The notes under the pieces: model-generated | Told to the model about the DNA's origin: nothing | What the model saw: the letters and a program-made list of their open reading frames with translations, nothing else | The model's database searches: none | Assembly: GCF_008014345.1 (NCBI RefSeq) | Contig: NZ_VPFL01000001.1 | Coordinates: forward strand, 186,001 to 250,000 | DNA: 64,000 nucleotides | Direction of reading: 5' to 3' | Source of the DNA: Pelomicrobium methylotrophicum | GTDB lineage: Bacteria; Pseudomonadota; Gammaproteobacteria; Burkholderiales; UBA6910 | Part shown: positions 46,232 through 56,162 of the stretch, one piece after another | How positions within the stretch are numbered: position 1 is the stretch's first letter | How the letters are laid out: every line of letters starts with the position of its first letter | Position numbers and translations under genes: made by a program

Positions 46232-48421
46232 TTACGCCGGCGCAAGCTTCGCGTATTCCAGCATTAGCCACTTCAGGCCGGCATCGGAGAAGCGGACCTG
46301 CACCCGGGCATCGGGGCCGCGCCCCTCGTAGTTGACGATGACGCCCCGGCCGAAGGTGGGGTGCAGCACGCTCTGACCTACGTGCCATTCTGAACCGCAA
46401 GCCGGTGGAAACAACCCCTGCGGGCGGAACGGCCCCCGGGACGGGGCCGTGGCCGGCTCGGCCCGGCGCGGCGCGCCCGCGCCGCCCCCGACGGCTTTCA
46501 TCAGCTCCGCCGGAATCTCCTGCAGGAACCGGGAAGGCACGTTATAGCGGGTCTGGCCGTGGAGCAGGCGGCTGTGGGCGAAGCTCAGGTACAGGCGCTG
46601 CCGGGCACGGGTGAGCGCCACGTACATGAGGCGCCGCTCCTCTTCCACGCCGCCGGGCGTGAGCAGGCTCTGCTCGTGGGGAAACAGCCCTTCCTCCAGA
46701 CCGGTGACGAACACGGTGTGGAATTCCAACCCCTTGGCCGAGTGCACGGTCATGAGCTGCAGCGCATCTTCTCCGCTGACCGCCTGATGTTCCCCGGCCT
46801 CCAGCGCGGCATGGGCCAGGAACGCCGCGAGGTCGTTCTCTTCGGTCTCCTGAACAAAAGCGCCGGCCGCGTTGACGAGCTCGTTCAGGTTTTCGAGCCG
46901 CTCCTGTCCTTCCCGCTCGCCGCGGTAATGGGCGAGGAGACCGCTCGCCTCGATCACGTGCTGAACCACCTCCGGCAGCGGCAGCCCGACGGTGGCCGCG
47001 CGCATGGCTTCGATCAGCGCCACGAACCCCTCGACGCCCTTGCGCGCCCCTTCCGGCTTCTGACCTCTGGCCTCGCTCCTCCGACGCGCCGCCTCCCACA
47101 GGCTCACGCCGGCCGCCGCCGCCTGGTCTTGGAGCTGCTCCAGGGTGCGCGCGCCGATGCCGCGGGCGGGAAAGTTGATCACCCGCACGAGCGCCCCATC
47201 GTCGGCGGGGTTGGCCACCAGCCGCAGGTAAGCAAGGGCGTGCTTGATCTCCTGCCGCTCGAAGAAACGCAGTCCCCCATACACCCGGTACGGGATGCCG
47301 GCGCTGAAGAGCGCGTGCTCCAGGACCCGGGACTGGGCGTTGGAGCGGTACAGCACCGCCACCTCCGAGCACGGCACCCCTTCGCGCTCAAGCGCTCGGA
47401 CCTCATCCACCACGAACTGCGCTTCCTCCCCGTCGGTGGCCGCCTGGTACAGGCGCAGGGGTTCGCCCTCGCCGTCGGCGGTCCACAGATTCTTGCCCAG
47501 GCGGTGGCGGTTGTGCTTGATGACCGCGTTGGCGGCGGCGAGGATGTTGCCGACAGAGCGGTAGTTTTGCTCCAGCTTGATCAGCCGGTAGCCGGGATAA
47601 TCCCGCTCGAAATCGCGCATGTTCTCGGCGGAAGCCCCGCGGAAAGCGTAGATGGACTGGTCGTCGTCCCCCACCGCGAACACCGGCGTCTGCCGGCCTG
47701 CCAAGTGCTTGAGCCACAAGTACTGAAGGCGGTTCGTGTCCTGGAACTCATCCACCAGGATATGGGCGAATCGGCTGCGATAATGCTCGGCGAGCAGGCC
47801 ATCGCGGGACAGCAGCTCGAAGGTGCGCAGCAGCAACTCGGCGAAGTCCACCACGCCTTCCTTGTTGCACTGCTCGTCGTAGGCGGCATAGAGCTCGGCC
47901 ATCCGCCGGGTGTGCTCGTCCGGCGCCTCCACCGCGCAGGCCCGCAGGCCCTGCTCCTTCGCTCCGTTGATGAAGGACTGGAGCTGCCGCGGCGGGAACT
48001 TTTCCTCGTCCACGTGCAGGCTCTTGAGCAGCCGCTTGATAAAGGCCAGCTGATCCTGGCCGTCCATGATTTGAAACAGTGGGGGCAACCCCGCCTCCCG
48101 GTGGTGGGCCCGCAGCAGGCGGTTGCACAGGCCGTGGAACGTGCCCACCCACATGCCCCGGGTGGTGATGGGCAGCATCGCCGAGACGCGCGTCAGCATC
48201 TCCCGGGCGGCCTTGTTGGTGAAGGTGACCGCCATGAGGCCGTGGGGGCTCACCTGCCCGGTCTGGATCAGGTAAGCGATGCGGGTGGTGAGCACCCGGG
48301 TCTTGCCGCTGCCGGCCCCGGCCAGCACCAGCGCCGACTGGGGCTCACCCGAAGGCTGCCGCAGGGGCAGCGTGACCGCTTCGTGCTGCTGAGGATTGAG
48401 TCCCGAGAGGAGCTGCGACAT
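46232..48421 (-). CDS. uvrD: DNA helicase II (UvrD/PcrA family)
   Basis: 729 aa, 3'-5' helicase of nucleotide-excision and mismatch repair. Motif I: LVLAGAGSGKTRVLTTRIAY. Ia: AVTFTNKAAREML. II: HILVDEFQDTNRLQY. III: FAVGDDDQSIYAFRGA. IV: IKLEQNYRSVGNIL. V/VI: TVHSAKGLEFHTVFVTGLEE and RRLMYVALTRARQRLYL. A C-terminal Tudor-like end (VLHPTFGRGVIVNYEGRG) binds RNA polymerase in homologues. Convergent with the membrane-protein gene. Confidence 0.97.
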   Translation of the reverse strand: MSQLLSGLNPQQHEAVTLPLRQPSGEPQSALVLAGAGSGKTRVLTTRIAYLIQTGQVSPHGLMAVTFTNKAAREMLTRVSAMLPITTRGMWVGTFHGLCNRLLRAHHREAGLPPLFQIMDGQDQLAFIKRLLKSLHVDEEKFPPRQLQSFINGAKEQGLRACAVEAPDEHTRRMAELYAAYDEQCNKEGVVDFAELLLRTFELLSRDGLLAEHYRSRFAHILVDEFQDTNRLQYLWLKHLAGRQTPVFAVGDDDQSIYAFRGASAENMRDFERDYPGYRLIKLEQNYRSVGNILAAANAVIKHNRHRLGKNLWTADGEGEPLRLYQAATDGEEAQFVVDEVRALEREGVPCSEVAVLYRSNAQSRVLEHALFSAGIPYRVYGGLRFFERQEIKHALAYLRLVANPADDGALVRVINFPARGIGARTLEQLQDQAAAAGVSLWEAARRRSEARGQKPEGARKGVEGFVALIEAMRAATVGLPLPEVVQHVIEASGLLAHYRGEREGQERLENLNELVNAAGAFVQETEENDLAAFLAHAALEAGEHQAVSGEDALQLMTVHSAKGLEFHTVFVTGLEEGLFPHEQSLLTPGGVEEERRLMYVALTRARQRLYLSFAHSRLLHGQTRYNVPSRFLQEIPAELMKAVGGGAGAPRRAEPATAPSRGPFRPQGLFPPACGSEWHVGQSVLHPTFGRGVIVNYEGRGPDARVQVRFSDAGLKWLMLEYAKLAPA

Positions 48422-48461
48422 GGAGGAGAAATACGGAGCCGTTCGAGCTCCGTATTCTACC

Positions 48462-49358
48462 TCACACCCGCGTGAGCGCCTCCAGCGCGTTTAGCTGCTT
48501 GCTCTTGGAAACCAACTCGTGGATGAGCGGCGTGAGAATGATCTCCATCGCCATGCCCATCTTGCCCCCCGGCACCACGATGGTGTTGGGCCGGGACATG
48601 AACGAGTTGTGCAGCATGGAAAGCAGGTAGGGAAAGTCCACGCCCCGGGGGTTGCGGAAGCGGATCACCACGAAGCTCTCGTCCAGCGTGGGGATGTCGC
48701 GGGCGATGAACGGGTTGGAGGTATCCACGATGGGCACCCGCTGAAAGTTGATGTGGGTGCGCGAGAACTGCGGCGTGATGTAGTGGACGTAGTCGTGCAT
48801 GCGCCGCAGGATGGTGTGGGTCACGGCCTCCAGCGAGTAACCGCGGTCGTTCATGTCCCGGTGGATCTTTTGGATCCATTCCAGGTTCACCACCGGCACC
48901 ACGCCGATCAACAGGTCCACCTTGCCGGCGATGTCGATGGTATCGGTCTTCACGCCCCCGTGCAGCCCTTCGTAGAACAGGAGGTCCGACCCTTCGGGAA
49001 TCTCCTCCCAGGGCGTGAAAGTGCCCGGCTTCTGGCCGTAGGGCGCCGCCTCCTCCTCGTTGTGGAGGTATTTGCGGATCTTGCCCCTGCCGCTCTCCCC
49101 GTAGGTGCGGAACAGGTTCTCCAGCTCTTCCCAAAGGTTCGCCTCCGGACCGAAGTGGCTGATGGCACGTCCCTTTTTCTCGGACTTCTCGATCTGCCGC
49201 TTCATCTCCTCCCGGTCGTACCGGTGAAAAGCGTCCCCCTCGACGAAGACCGCCTCGATCTTCTCGCGCCGAAAGATATGCTGGAACGCCTGCTTGACCG
49301 TGCTGGTGCCGGCGCCCGACGACCCCGTCACTGCGACGATCGGGTGCTTTTGCGACAT
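48462..49358 (-). CDS. prk: Phosphoribulokinase
   Basis: 298 aa, makes ribulose 1,5-bisphosphate, the CO2 acceptor of the Calvin cycle. It reads PIVAVTGSSGAGTSTVKQAF with the P-loop, EGDAFHRYDREEMKRQIEKS, HFGPEANLWEELENLFRTYG, LFYEGLHGGVKTDTIDIAGK and IQKIHRDMNDRGYSLEAV. Length is that of the proteobacterial octameric type. It stands alone, away from rubisco or other cbb genes in this window. It is the main hint of autotrophy. Confidence 0.95.
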   Translation of the reverse strand: MSQKHPIVAVTGSSGAGTSTVKQAFQHIFRREKIEAVFVEGDAFHRYDREEMKRQIEKSEKKGRAISHFGPEANLWEELENLFRTYGESGRGKIRKYLHNEEEAAPYGQKPGTFTPWEEIPEGSDLLFYEGLHGGVKTDTIDIAGKVDLLIGVVPVVNLEWIQKIHRDMNDRGYSLEAVTHTILRRMHDYVHYITPQFSRTHINFQRVPIVDTSNPFIARDIPTLDESFVVIRFRNPRGVDFPYLLSMLHNSFMSRPNTIVVPGGKMGMAMEIILTPLIHELVSKSKQLNALEALTRV

Positions 49359-49442
49359 GACATGCTCCTCGTCCTGTGGCTTTCCAGGGGCTATGCGAGC
49401 CCAGTATAAGGTGGCAATTTAGCAGACGCTGACAGCGTTCAA

Positions 49443-49464
49443 GATACGATTTGCTTATCGTATC
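49443..49464. promoter_or_regulatory. 8-bp-arm dyad between prk and leuS
   Basis: GATACGAT (49443-49450) and ATCGTATC (49457-49464) are perfect complements with a 6-bp centre, 85 bp upstream of prk on the opposite strand. The rest of the 49359-49736 gap is very GC-rich with short repeats and no gene. The dyad could be an operator for prk. Confidence 0.45.
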
Positions 49465-49686
49465 GATAGCGTTTTTGTGGTGGGGAATCGGCGGCCGGGG
49501 TCCGCCGCGTCCTCCGCGGCGTCCCTGCCCCTCGCCCGCGGACGGCGGGGGAGGGGCCTCAGCCTTTCGCTGGGGATCTGACCCCGGAGGCGGTCGTGGC
49601 GGTGGGCGGCCCCTGTCCCACTTCGCTGGCCGCCCCGTCGGGGATGCGGCCGCGCGGGCGCGCACCGTCGGCGGAGTGCGGCGCGC

Positions 49687-52343
<2,657 letters not shown>

Positions 52344-52512
52344 CCGCAAAGCTATCCAGACTGGCCGCTGCGTGGTAGGCATACGGGGTGTGCCAGGAAT
52401 CAGCCCATCCGTGCAGCCCGTGCGCTGACGCCGATTCAATACCGAAGCCTTTTTGCATCTGTTTCCCCACGCGCACAATTTTGGATTATATGTCTAAATA
52501 TTGCTAGAATTT

Positions 52513-52551
52513 CGACAGATTACAGGTACCTGTCGATTGCCTCGACAGATT
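52513..52551 (+). promoter_or_regulatory. Palindrome and repeat cluster before the Fic gene
   Basis: ACAGGTACCTGT (52522-52533) is a perfect 12-bp palindrome. It is flanked by CGACAG (52513) and CTGTCG (52530), and CGACAGATT recurs at 52543. A possible promoter (TTGGAT, 18 bp, TAGAAT at 52505-52510) lies just upstream, so a bound regulator would sit at the transcription start. Confidence 0.55.
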
Positions 52552-52592
52552 TCTTTTTATTGGTCGAAAAACTACGCTGCGATCAACGGATA

Positions 52593-53753
52593 ATGCCGCC
52601 CTTCGATCCCACCAAGCCCTACAACGAGCTGCCGCCGCTGCCCCCGAAGGTTGAGCTCGAAACGCGGCCGGTGCTGAAGGCGTGCATCGAAGCAAGGGCG
52701 GCCCTTGCTGAGCTCAAGCAGGCAAGCCAACTCCTGCCCAATTCCGCGGTGCTGATCAATACGCTTCCGCTGCTCGAAGCGCGAGCGAGCTCCGAAATCG
52801 AAAACATCGTCACGACGGCAGACCGACTGTTCCGCTTCGCTCAGCCGGACCGGGAGGTATTCGCTGACCCTGCCACCAAGGAGGCGTTGCGCTATCGCAC
52901 AGCGTTGCGGCAAGGCGTCGAATTGCTCAAGAACCGCCCGCTCTCGACCGCTACGGCTGTGGCGGTTTGCCAGTCTTTGCTCGGCATCGAGTTGGACATC
53001 CGACGCATTCCCGGCACGACATTGATGAACGATGCCACCGGCGAAGTCGTCTATACGCCGCCCGCGGGTGAAGCGCGACTTCGCGAACTTCTCGCGAACT
53101 GGGAGCGGTTTCTACACGAGGCGGATGAGCTCGATCCACTTATCCGGATGGCCGTTGGCCATTACCAGTTCGAGGCGATCCATCCGTTCAGCGACGGCAA
53201 CGGCCGCACCGGGCGCATCCTCAATCTCTTGTTCCTCATGGAGCAAGGCTTGCTCGATTCGCCAATCCTTTACCTGAGCCGGGCAATCATCCGTACGCGC
53301 GCGGACTATTACCGGCTGCTGCGTGCCGTCACGGCGGAAGGTCGCTGGGAAGATTGGCTGCTGTATATGCTCGAAGCGGTCCGCGAGACCGCCCAATGGA
53401 CGACCGACCGCATCCATCGCATCAGGCAGTTGATGCAAGAAACTGCCGAGCATATGCGCGCCGAGGCGCCGGGCATCTACAGCCGAGAGCTTGTCGAGCT
53501 CGTGTTCGTGCAACCGTATTGCCGCATCAAGAACGTGGTAGAAGCTGGCATCGCGGAACGACAGACCGCCGCCGTCTATCTCAAGAAGCTCTGCGCTGCC
53601 GACGTGCTGAGGGAAGTGAAAGTAGGGCGTGAAAAACTCTTCATCAATCCGCGCTTGATGCAACTGCTCACCACGGAAGAACCCGGCGCGCTCTCGTTTT
53701 CAAAGCACGCAGCGCGCACCAGCACGACGAAAGGCAAAGCGCGGATTCCATGA
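52593..53753 (+). CDS. Fic-family AMP transferase with N-terminal inhibitory helix
   Basis: 386 aa. The Fic core carries the full catalytic motif [13 protein letters not shown] (His acts as base; Asn, Gly, Arg bind the nucleotide phosphates). The N-terminal Fic_N-type segment contains SSEIEN, matching the [S/T]xxxE[G/N] inhibitory helix of class II Fic proteins, whose glutamate blocks ATP binding. A winged-helix-like C-terminus follows ([20 protein letters not shown], then [19 protein letters not shown]). Such proteins AMPylate themselves or cellular targets. The ATG at 52593 is preferred to the TTG at 52560. No antitoxin gene is seen. Confidence 0.9.
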   Translation: MPPFDPTKPYNELPPLPPKVELETRPVLKACIEARAALAELKQASQLLPNSAVLINTLPLLEARASSEIENIVTTADRLFRFAQPDREVFADPATKEALRYRTALRQGVELLKNRPLSTATAVAVCQSLLGIELDIRRIPGTTLMNDATGEVVYTPPAGEARLRELLANWERFLHEADELDPLIRMAVGHYQFEAIHPFSDGNGRTGRILNLLFLMEQGLLDSPILYLSRAIIRTRADYYRLLRAVTAEGRWEDWLLYMLEAVRETAQWTTDRIHRIRQLMQETAEHMRAEAPGIYSRELVELVFVQPYCRIKNVVEAGIAERQTAAVYLKKLCAADVLREVKVGREKLFINPRLMQLLTTEEPGALSFSKHAARTSTTKGKARIP

Positions 53754-53998
53754 ATATCGAAGCGGACCCTTGCCGAAAGTACGTCCTGCCCAGGCCCTAC
53801 GCGGCCGACGGGCGGAACGTTTCCGGGAGCGTTCAAGCGGAACGATTGGGGGTGCGGTTGGAGTAAGCCAGAACAGCCTCCCCTGGGGGGGAAGACACCG
53901 GGATACGGGGATATTTTGACAGTCACCCGTCAAGGCCGCCTATCCTGGAAACAGCCATACCCAAAACTCCGCTCAGGTGTATGATTTACTGCGATAAT

Positions 53999-54063
53999 CG
54001 TTAACCAAAATTTGCAATGCCGCCTTTAAGGGCGGCTTTTAGTCCGCCTAATTTTTGTTGGGT
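53999..54063 (+). other. attC-like site 1 (integron cassette recombination site)
   Basis: The 3' core GTTGGGT (54057-54063) fits GTTRRRY. TTAACCAAAATTT near 54001 pairs with AATTTTTGTTGG near 54050. A central GCCGCC/GGCGGC hairpin lies between. The 5' core (CGTTAAC) departs from RYYYAAC, so this is the weakest of the three sites. Confidence 0.5.
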
Positions 54064-54101
54064 GACACAGAGAGAGAAGGGGCAACGCGAGGCTCGTTCT
54101 A

Positions 54102-54382
54102 TTGGCATCGGTTCTACTTCCGCTTACCTGCCTAGCCCAGGCGAAGGATCAGCCTGGCCGGTATCAGCTGTTTCAAGGCGAGTACCGCTTCGTCAATATC
54201 AGGGGCGAACAACATTGGTCACGCGGTCTCCCTTCAAGTTGGACACGGCCACGGGAAAGCTATACGAGTGCATGGGGTGGCAGTACGACGGAAAGCTCTA
54301 CGGAAAGGAAGGAATGACGATTCAGAGACACTGGTGCGAGCCGTTCGAGAGTGAGCTCACTGTACCAATGGAGAAGCAGTAG
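54102..54382 (+). pseudogene. Small secreted protein gene, frameshifted, in cassette 1
   Basis: A signal-peptide-like stretch (LASVLLPLTCLAQAKD from a TTG at 54102) runs into YQLFQGEYRFVNIRGE in one frame. The continuation RSPFKLDTATGKLYECMGWQ and IQRHWCEPFESEL lies in another frame up to a stop at 54382. DT-x-TGKLYEC is the kind of line seen in small periplasmic proteins. A one- or two-base change near 54210 would restore a single gene. Family unknown. Confidence 0.45.
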
Positions 54383-54384
54383 TA

Positions 54385-54642
54385 ATGGACCCAGACTGGG
54401 CCAACGCCGTTGGTTTGTCCCTCGACATTATTGTGGCTGTCTTCCTTATGTACGGTATCATCGTTTCAAAGAAGAAGGCTGCGGAAGTGGGCGGATCCTA
54501 TTGGGCCGGTGAAACTGATGAGGAGAACCTGAAGCTTCCTCCAGTGCGGGATTGCTTGCTTCAGTCTCGTAACGCAATCATTGGAGGGCTTTTCCTTATT
54601 GCAAGCTTTGTCCTCCAAATCTATGGATCATGGCCGCGCTAG
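54385..54642 (+). CDS. Small two-helix membrane protein, 85 aa
   Basis: Two hydrophobic segments: VGLSLDIIVAVFLMYGIIVS near the N-terminus and IIGGLFLIASFVLQIYG at the C-terminus, with a hydrophilic loop (KKKAAEVGGSYWAGETDEEN) between. The ATG follows the previous stop by 2 nt. The stop lies 9 bp before attC site 2, as in a gene cassette. I recognise no family. Confidence 0.65.
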   Translation: MDPDWANAVGLSLDIIVAVFLMYGIIVSKKKAAEVGGSYWAGETDEENLKLPPVRDCLLQSRNAIIGGLFLIASFVLQIYGSWPR

Positions 54643-54651
54643 CCTGGTGTC

Positions 54652-54745
54652 ACCCAACCACGCGTTCCAGCCGACGCCCTCGCGCTACGCGCTCGGGTCT
54701 CCTCGGGCCTTCGGTCCTCGGCGCGGCTGAACGCCGGCGTTGGAC
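54652..54745 (+). other. attC-like site 2
   Basis: 5' core ACCCAAC (54652-54658) fits RYYYAAC and 3' core GTTGGAC (54739-54745) fits GTTRRRY. Inside, GCGTTCCAGCC pairs with GGCTGAACGC leaving one extrahelical base, the hallmark of attC strand choice. The centre is a GC-rich imperfect hairpin. Length 94 bp. Confidence 0.8.
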
Positions 54746-54763
54746 ATCATCCCTCACAAAACG

Positions 54764-55747
54764 ATGGCATATGCGATAGATCAGAAGCTCGTGATCGCGG
54801 TCGCCTCCAGCGCTCTATTCGATTTAACCGAATCCGATCGTGTGTTCAGAGAGCGCGGTCTTGAAGAGTACCGGAAATATCAGCGCGAAAACGAGAATGT
54901 CCCTCTCGGGCCTGGCGTCGCATTTCCGCTGGTCAAGCGTATCCTCCGGCTTAACCACAAAGGAGAAGATGACCGACCCGTAGAGGTTGTCCTCCTCTCC
55001 AGGAACGATCCGGACACAGGTCTCAGAGTCTTCAAATCTATTGAGCATCATGGGCTCGATATTAGTCGTGCTGCATTTGTTAACGGTGGCAATCCCTTCC
55101 GTTACATGAACAGCTTCAACGCATCGCTGTTCCTTTCGGCGAACCCAGAGGATGTAAGAAAGGCCGTCGAACGAGGACTGCCTGCTGGGCGCGTGTTTCC
55201 CACCAAGTTCACTGATAGGGAGGAGGATGTAGAATTACGAATTGCTTTCGACTTTGATGGCGTCGTCGTGGACGACTCTGCTGAGGCTGTGTTCAAAAAA
55301 GATGGCCTCGAAGCATTTCAGAACGCCGAGCGCAGCGGCGCAGGTAAGCCACTCGAGAAAGGTCCGCTTGCGAGATTCTTCCACGAGATCGCTCGGCTTC
55401 AGCAGCTCGAGAAAAAGCGTCAGAGTCGTGACTCCGCGTATACGCCAAGACTCCGTACAGCGATCGTGACCGCTAGGAGTGCACCAGCGCACGAGCGTGT
55501 TGTCACCACTCTTCGGGCATGGGAGATCGAAGTCGACGAAGTCTTTTTTCTTGGCGGCATTGATAAGAGCCGCGTGCTTAAGGAGTTTCAGCCGCACATT
55601 TTTTTCGATGACCAGCTGGCTCATATTGAGGGAGTTGCTGGCGTCACCCCGAGCGTGCACGTTCCATTTGGAATTGGGAACGAGCCAACCCCAGAGCTCG
55701 TCGAGGAAGCCTTCAGGGAGTACCAAGAACGAGGGCGCGATGTCTAA
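54764..55747 (+). CDS. Cytosolic-type 5'-nucleotidase, cassette 2
   Basis: 327 aa, HAD-type nucleotidase of the NT5C1-like family, expected to release phosphate from NMPs. The start is ATG 54764, 19 bp after attC site 2. The family run is LVIAVASSALFDLTESDRVF, PGVAFPLVKRILRLN, VVLLSRNDPDTGLRVFKSIE, FNASLFLSANPEDVRKAVER, then IAFDFDGVVVDDSAEAVFK with the nucleophile and IFFDDQLAHIEGVAG at the end. The stop codon lies inside the 5' core of attC site 3, typical of a cassette gene. Confidence 0.85.
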   Translation: MAYAIDQKLVIAVASSALFDLTESDRVFRERGLEEYRKYQRENENVPLGPGVAFPLVKRILRLNHKGEDDRPVEVVLLSRNDPDTGLRVFKSIEHHGLDISRAAFVNGGNPFRYMNSFNASLFLSANPEDVRKAVERGLPAGRVFPTKFTDREEDVELRIAFDFDGVVVDDSAEAVFKKDGLEAFQNAERSGAGKPLEKGPLARFFHEIARLQQLEKKRQSRDSAYTPRLRTAIVTARSAPAHERVVTTLRAWEIEVDEVFFLGGIDKSRVLKEFQPHIFFDDQLAHIEGVAGVTPSVHVPFGIGNEPTPELVEEAFREYQERGRDV

Positions 55748-55843
55748 CAATCGAATAGACGAACCACGGCGCTCCGCATCGCTGTTGTGCGGTTTTGATT
55801 GGAAGGCTTCGCAGCACACCGCTTATTTCCATTACGGTTAGAC
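55742..55843 (+). other. attC-like site 3
   Basis: 5' core GTCTAAC (55742-55748) and 3' core GTTAGAC (55837-55843) are exact complements and fit the consensus. The inner arms AATCGAATAGACG and CGCTTATTTCCATT pair with an extrahelical base. Length 102 bp. Confidence 0.8.
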
Positions 55844-56086
55844 CTAGAGGCGCCATTGCGAGGCGTACATCTGCTTTCACGCGGCGGCAGCAAATAACCG
55901 ACTGAACTGATTTAGTTACTTTCCAACACCTTGGGGCTGCCGACCCGGGCCGCCAAGGCAAGCGAGCAGCCGGAGCAACGCTTTGCCGTCCGCGCTCACG
56001 AACGAGAAACCTCGCGCAATCGGGACGGTTTAATTCCAGCCTCTCTTTTCCGGTATCTCACGGTCACGGAAGCAGAATGGTGACCG

Positions 56087-56105
56087 TTTAAGAAATTTTC
56101 TTAAA
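56087..56105. promoter_or_regulatory. Perfect AT-rich dyad upstream of the ATPase gene
   Basis: TTTAAGAAA, T, TTTCTTAAA: 9-bp arms around one base. It lies 58 bp before the GTG start and 10 bp from a second dyad. The preceding DNA from 55844 holds no gene. Confidence 0.5.
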
Positions 56106-56114
56106 ATATGACTA

Positions 56115-56136
56115 TAAGTCAAGTACACTTGACTTA
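56115..56136. promoter_or_regulatory. 10-bp-arm operator dyad overlapping the promoter
   Basis: TAAGTCAAGT, AC, ACTTGACTTA. The right arm contains the -35 hexamer of the promoter below, so a dimeric repressor bound here would block RNA polymerase. Confidence 0.65.
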
Positions 56137-56156
56137 AATTAGCAAAATAGGATAAT
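56129..56156 (+). promoter_or_regulatory. Sigma-70 promoter of the ATPase gene
   Basis: TTGACT (56129-56134), 16 bp, GATAAT (56151-56156). Transcription would begin at about 56163, the GTG codon, so either the mRNA is nearly leaderless or ATG 56187 is used. Confidence 0.6.
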
Positions 56157-56162
56157 CGGGCT

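Noticed and set aside
49495-49640. Short GC-rich repeats between prk and leuS as a repeat array
   Set aside because: The units are irregular and low-complexity; no constant repeat and spacer pattern as in CRISPR.
53920-53965. TTGACA with TATCCT upstream of attC site 1 as an integron-like cassette promoter
   Set aside because: The spacing is 19 bp and the -10 is poor; there is no integrase nearby to support it.
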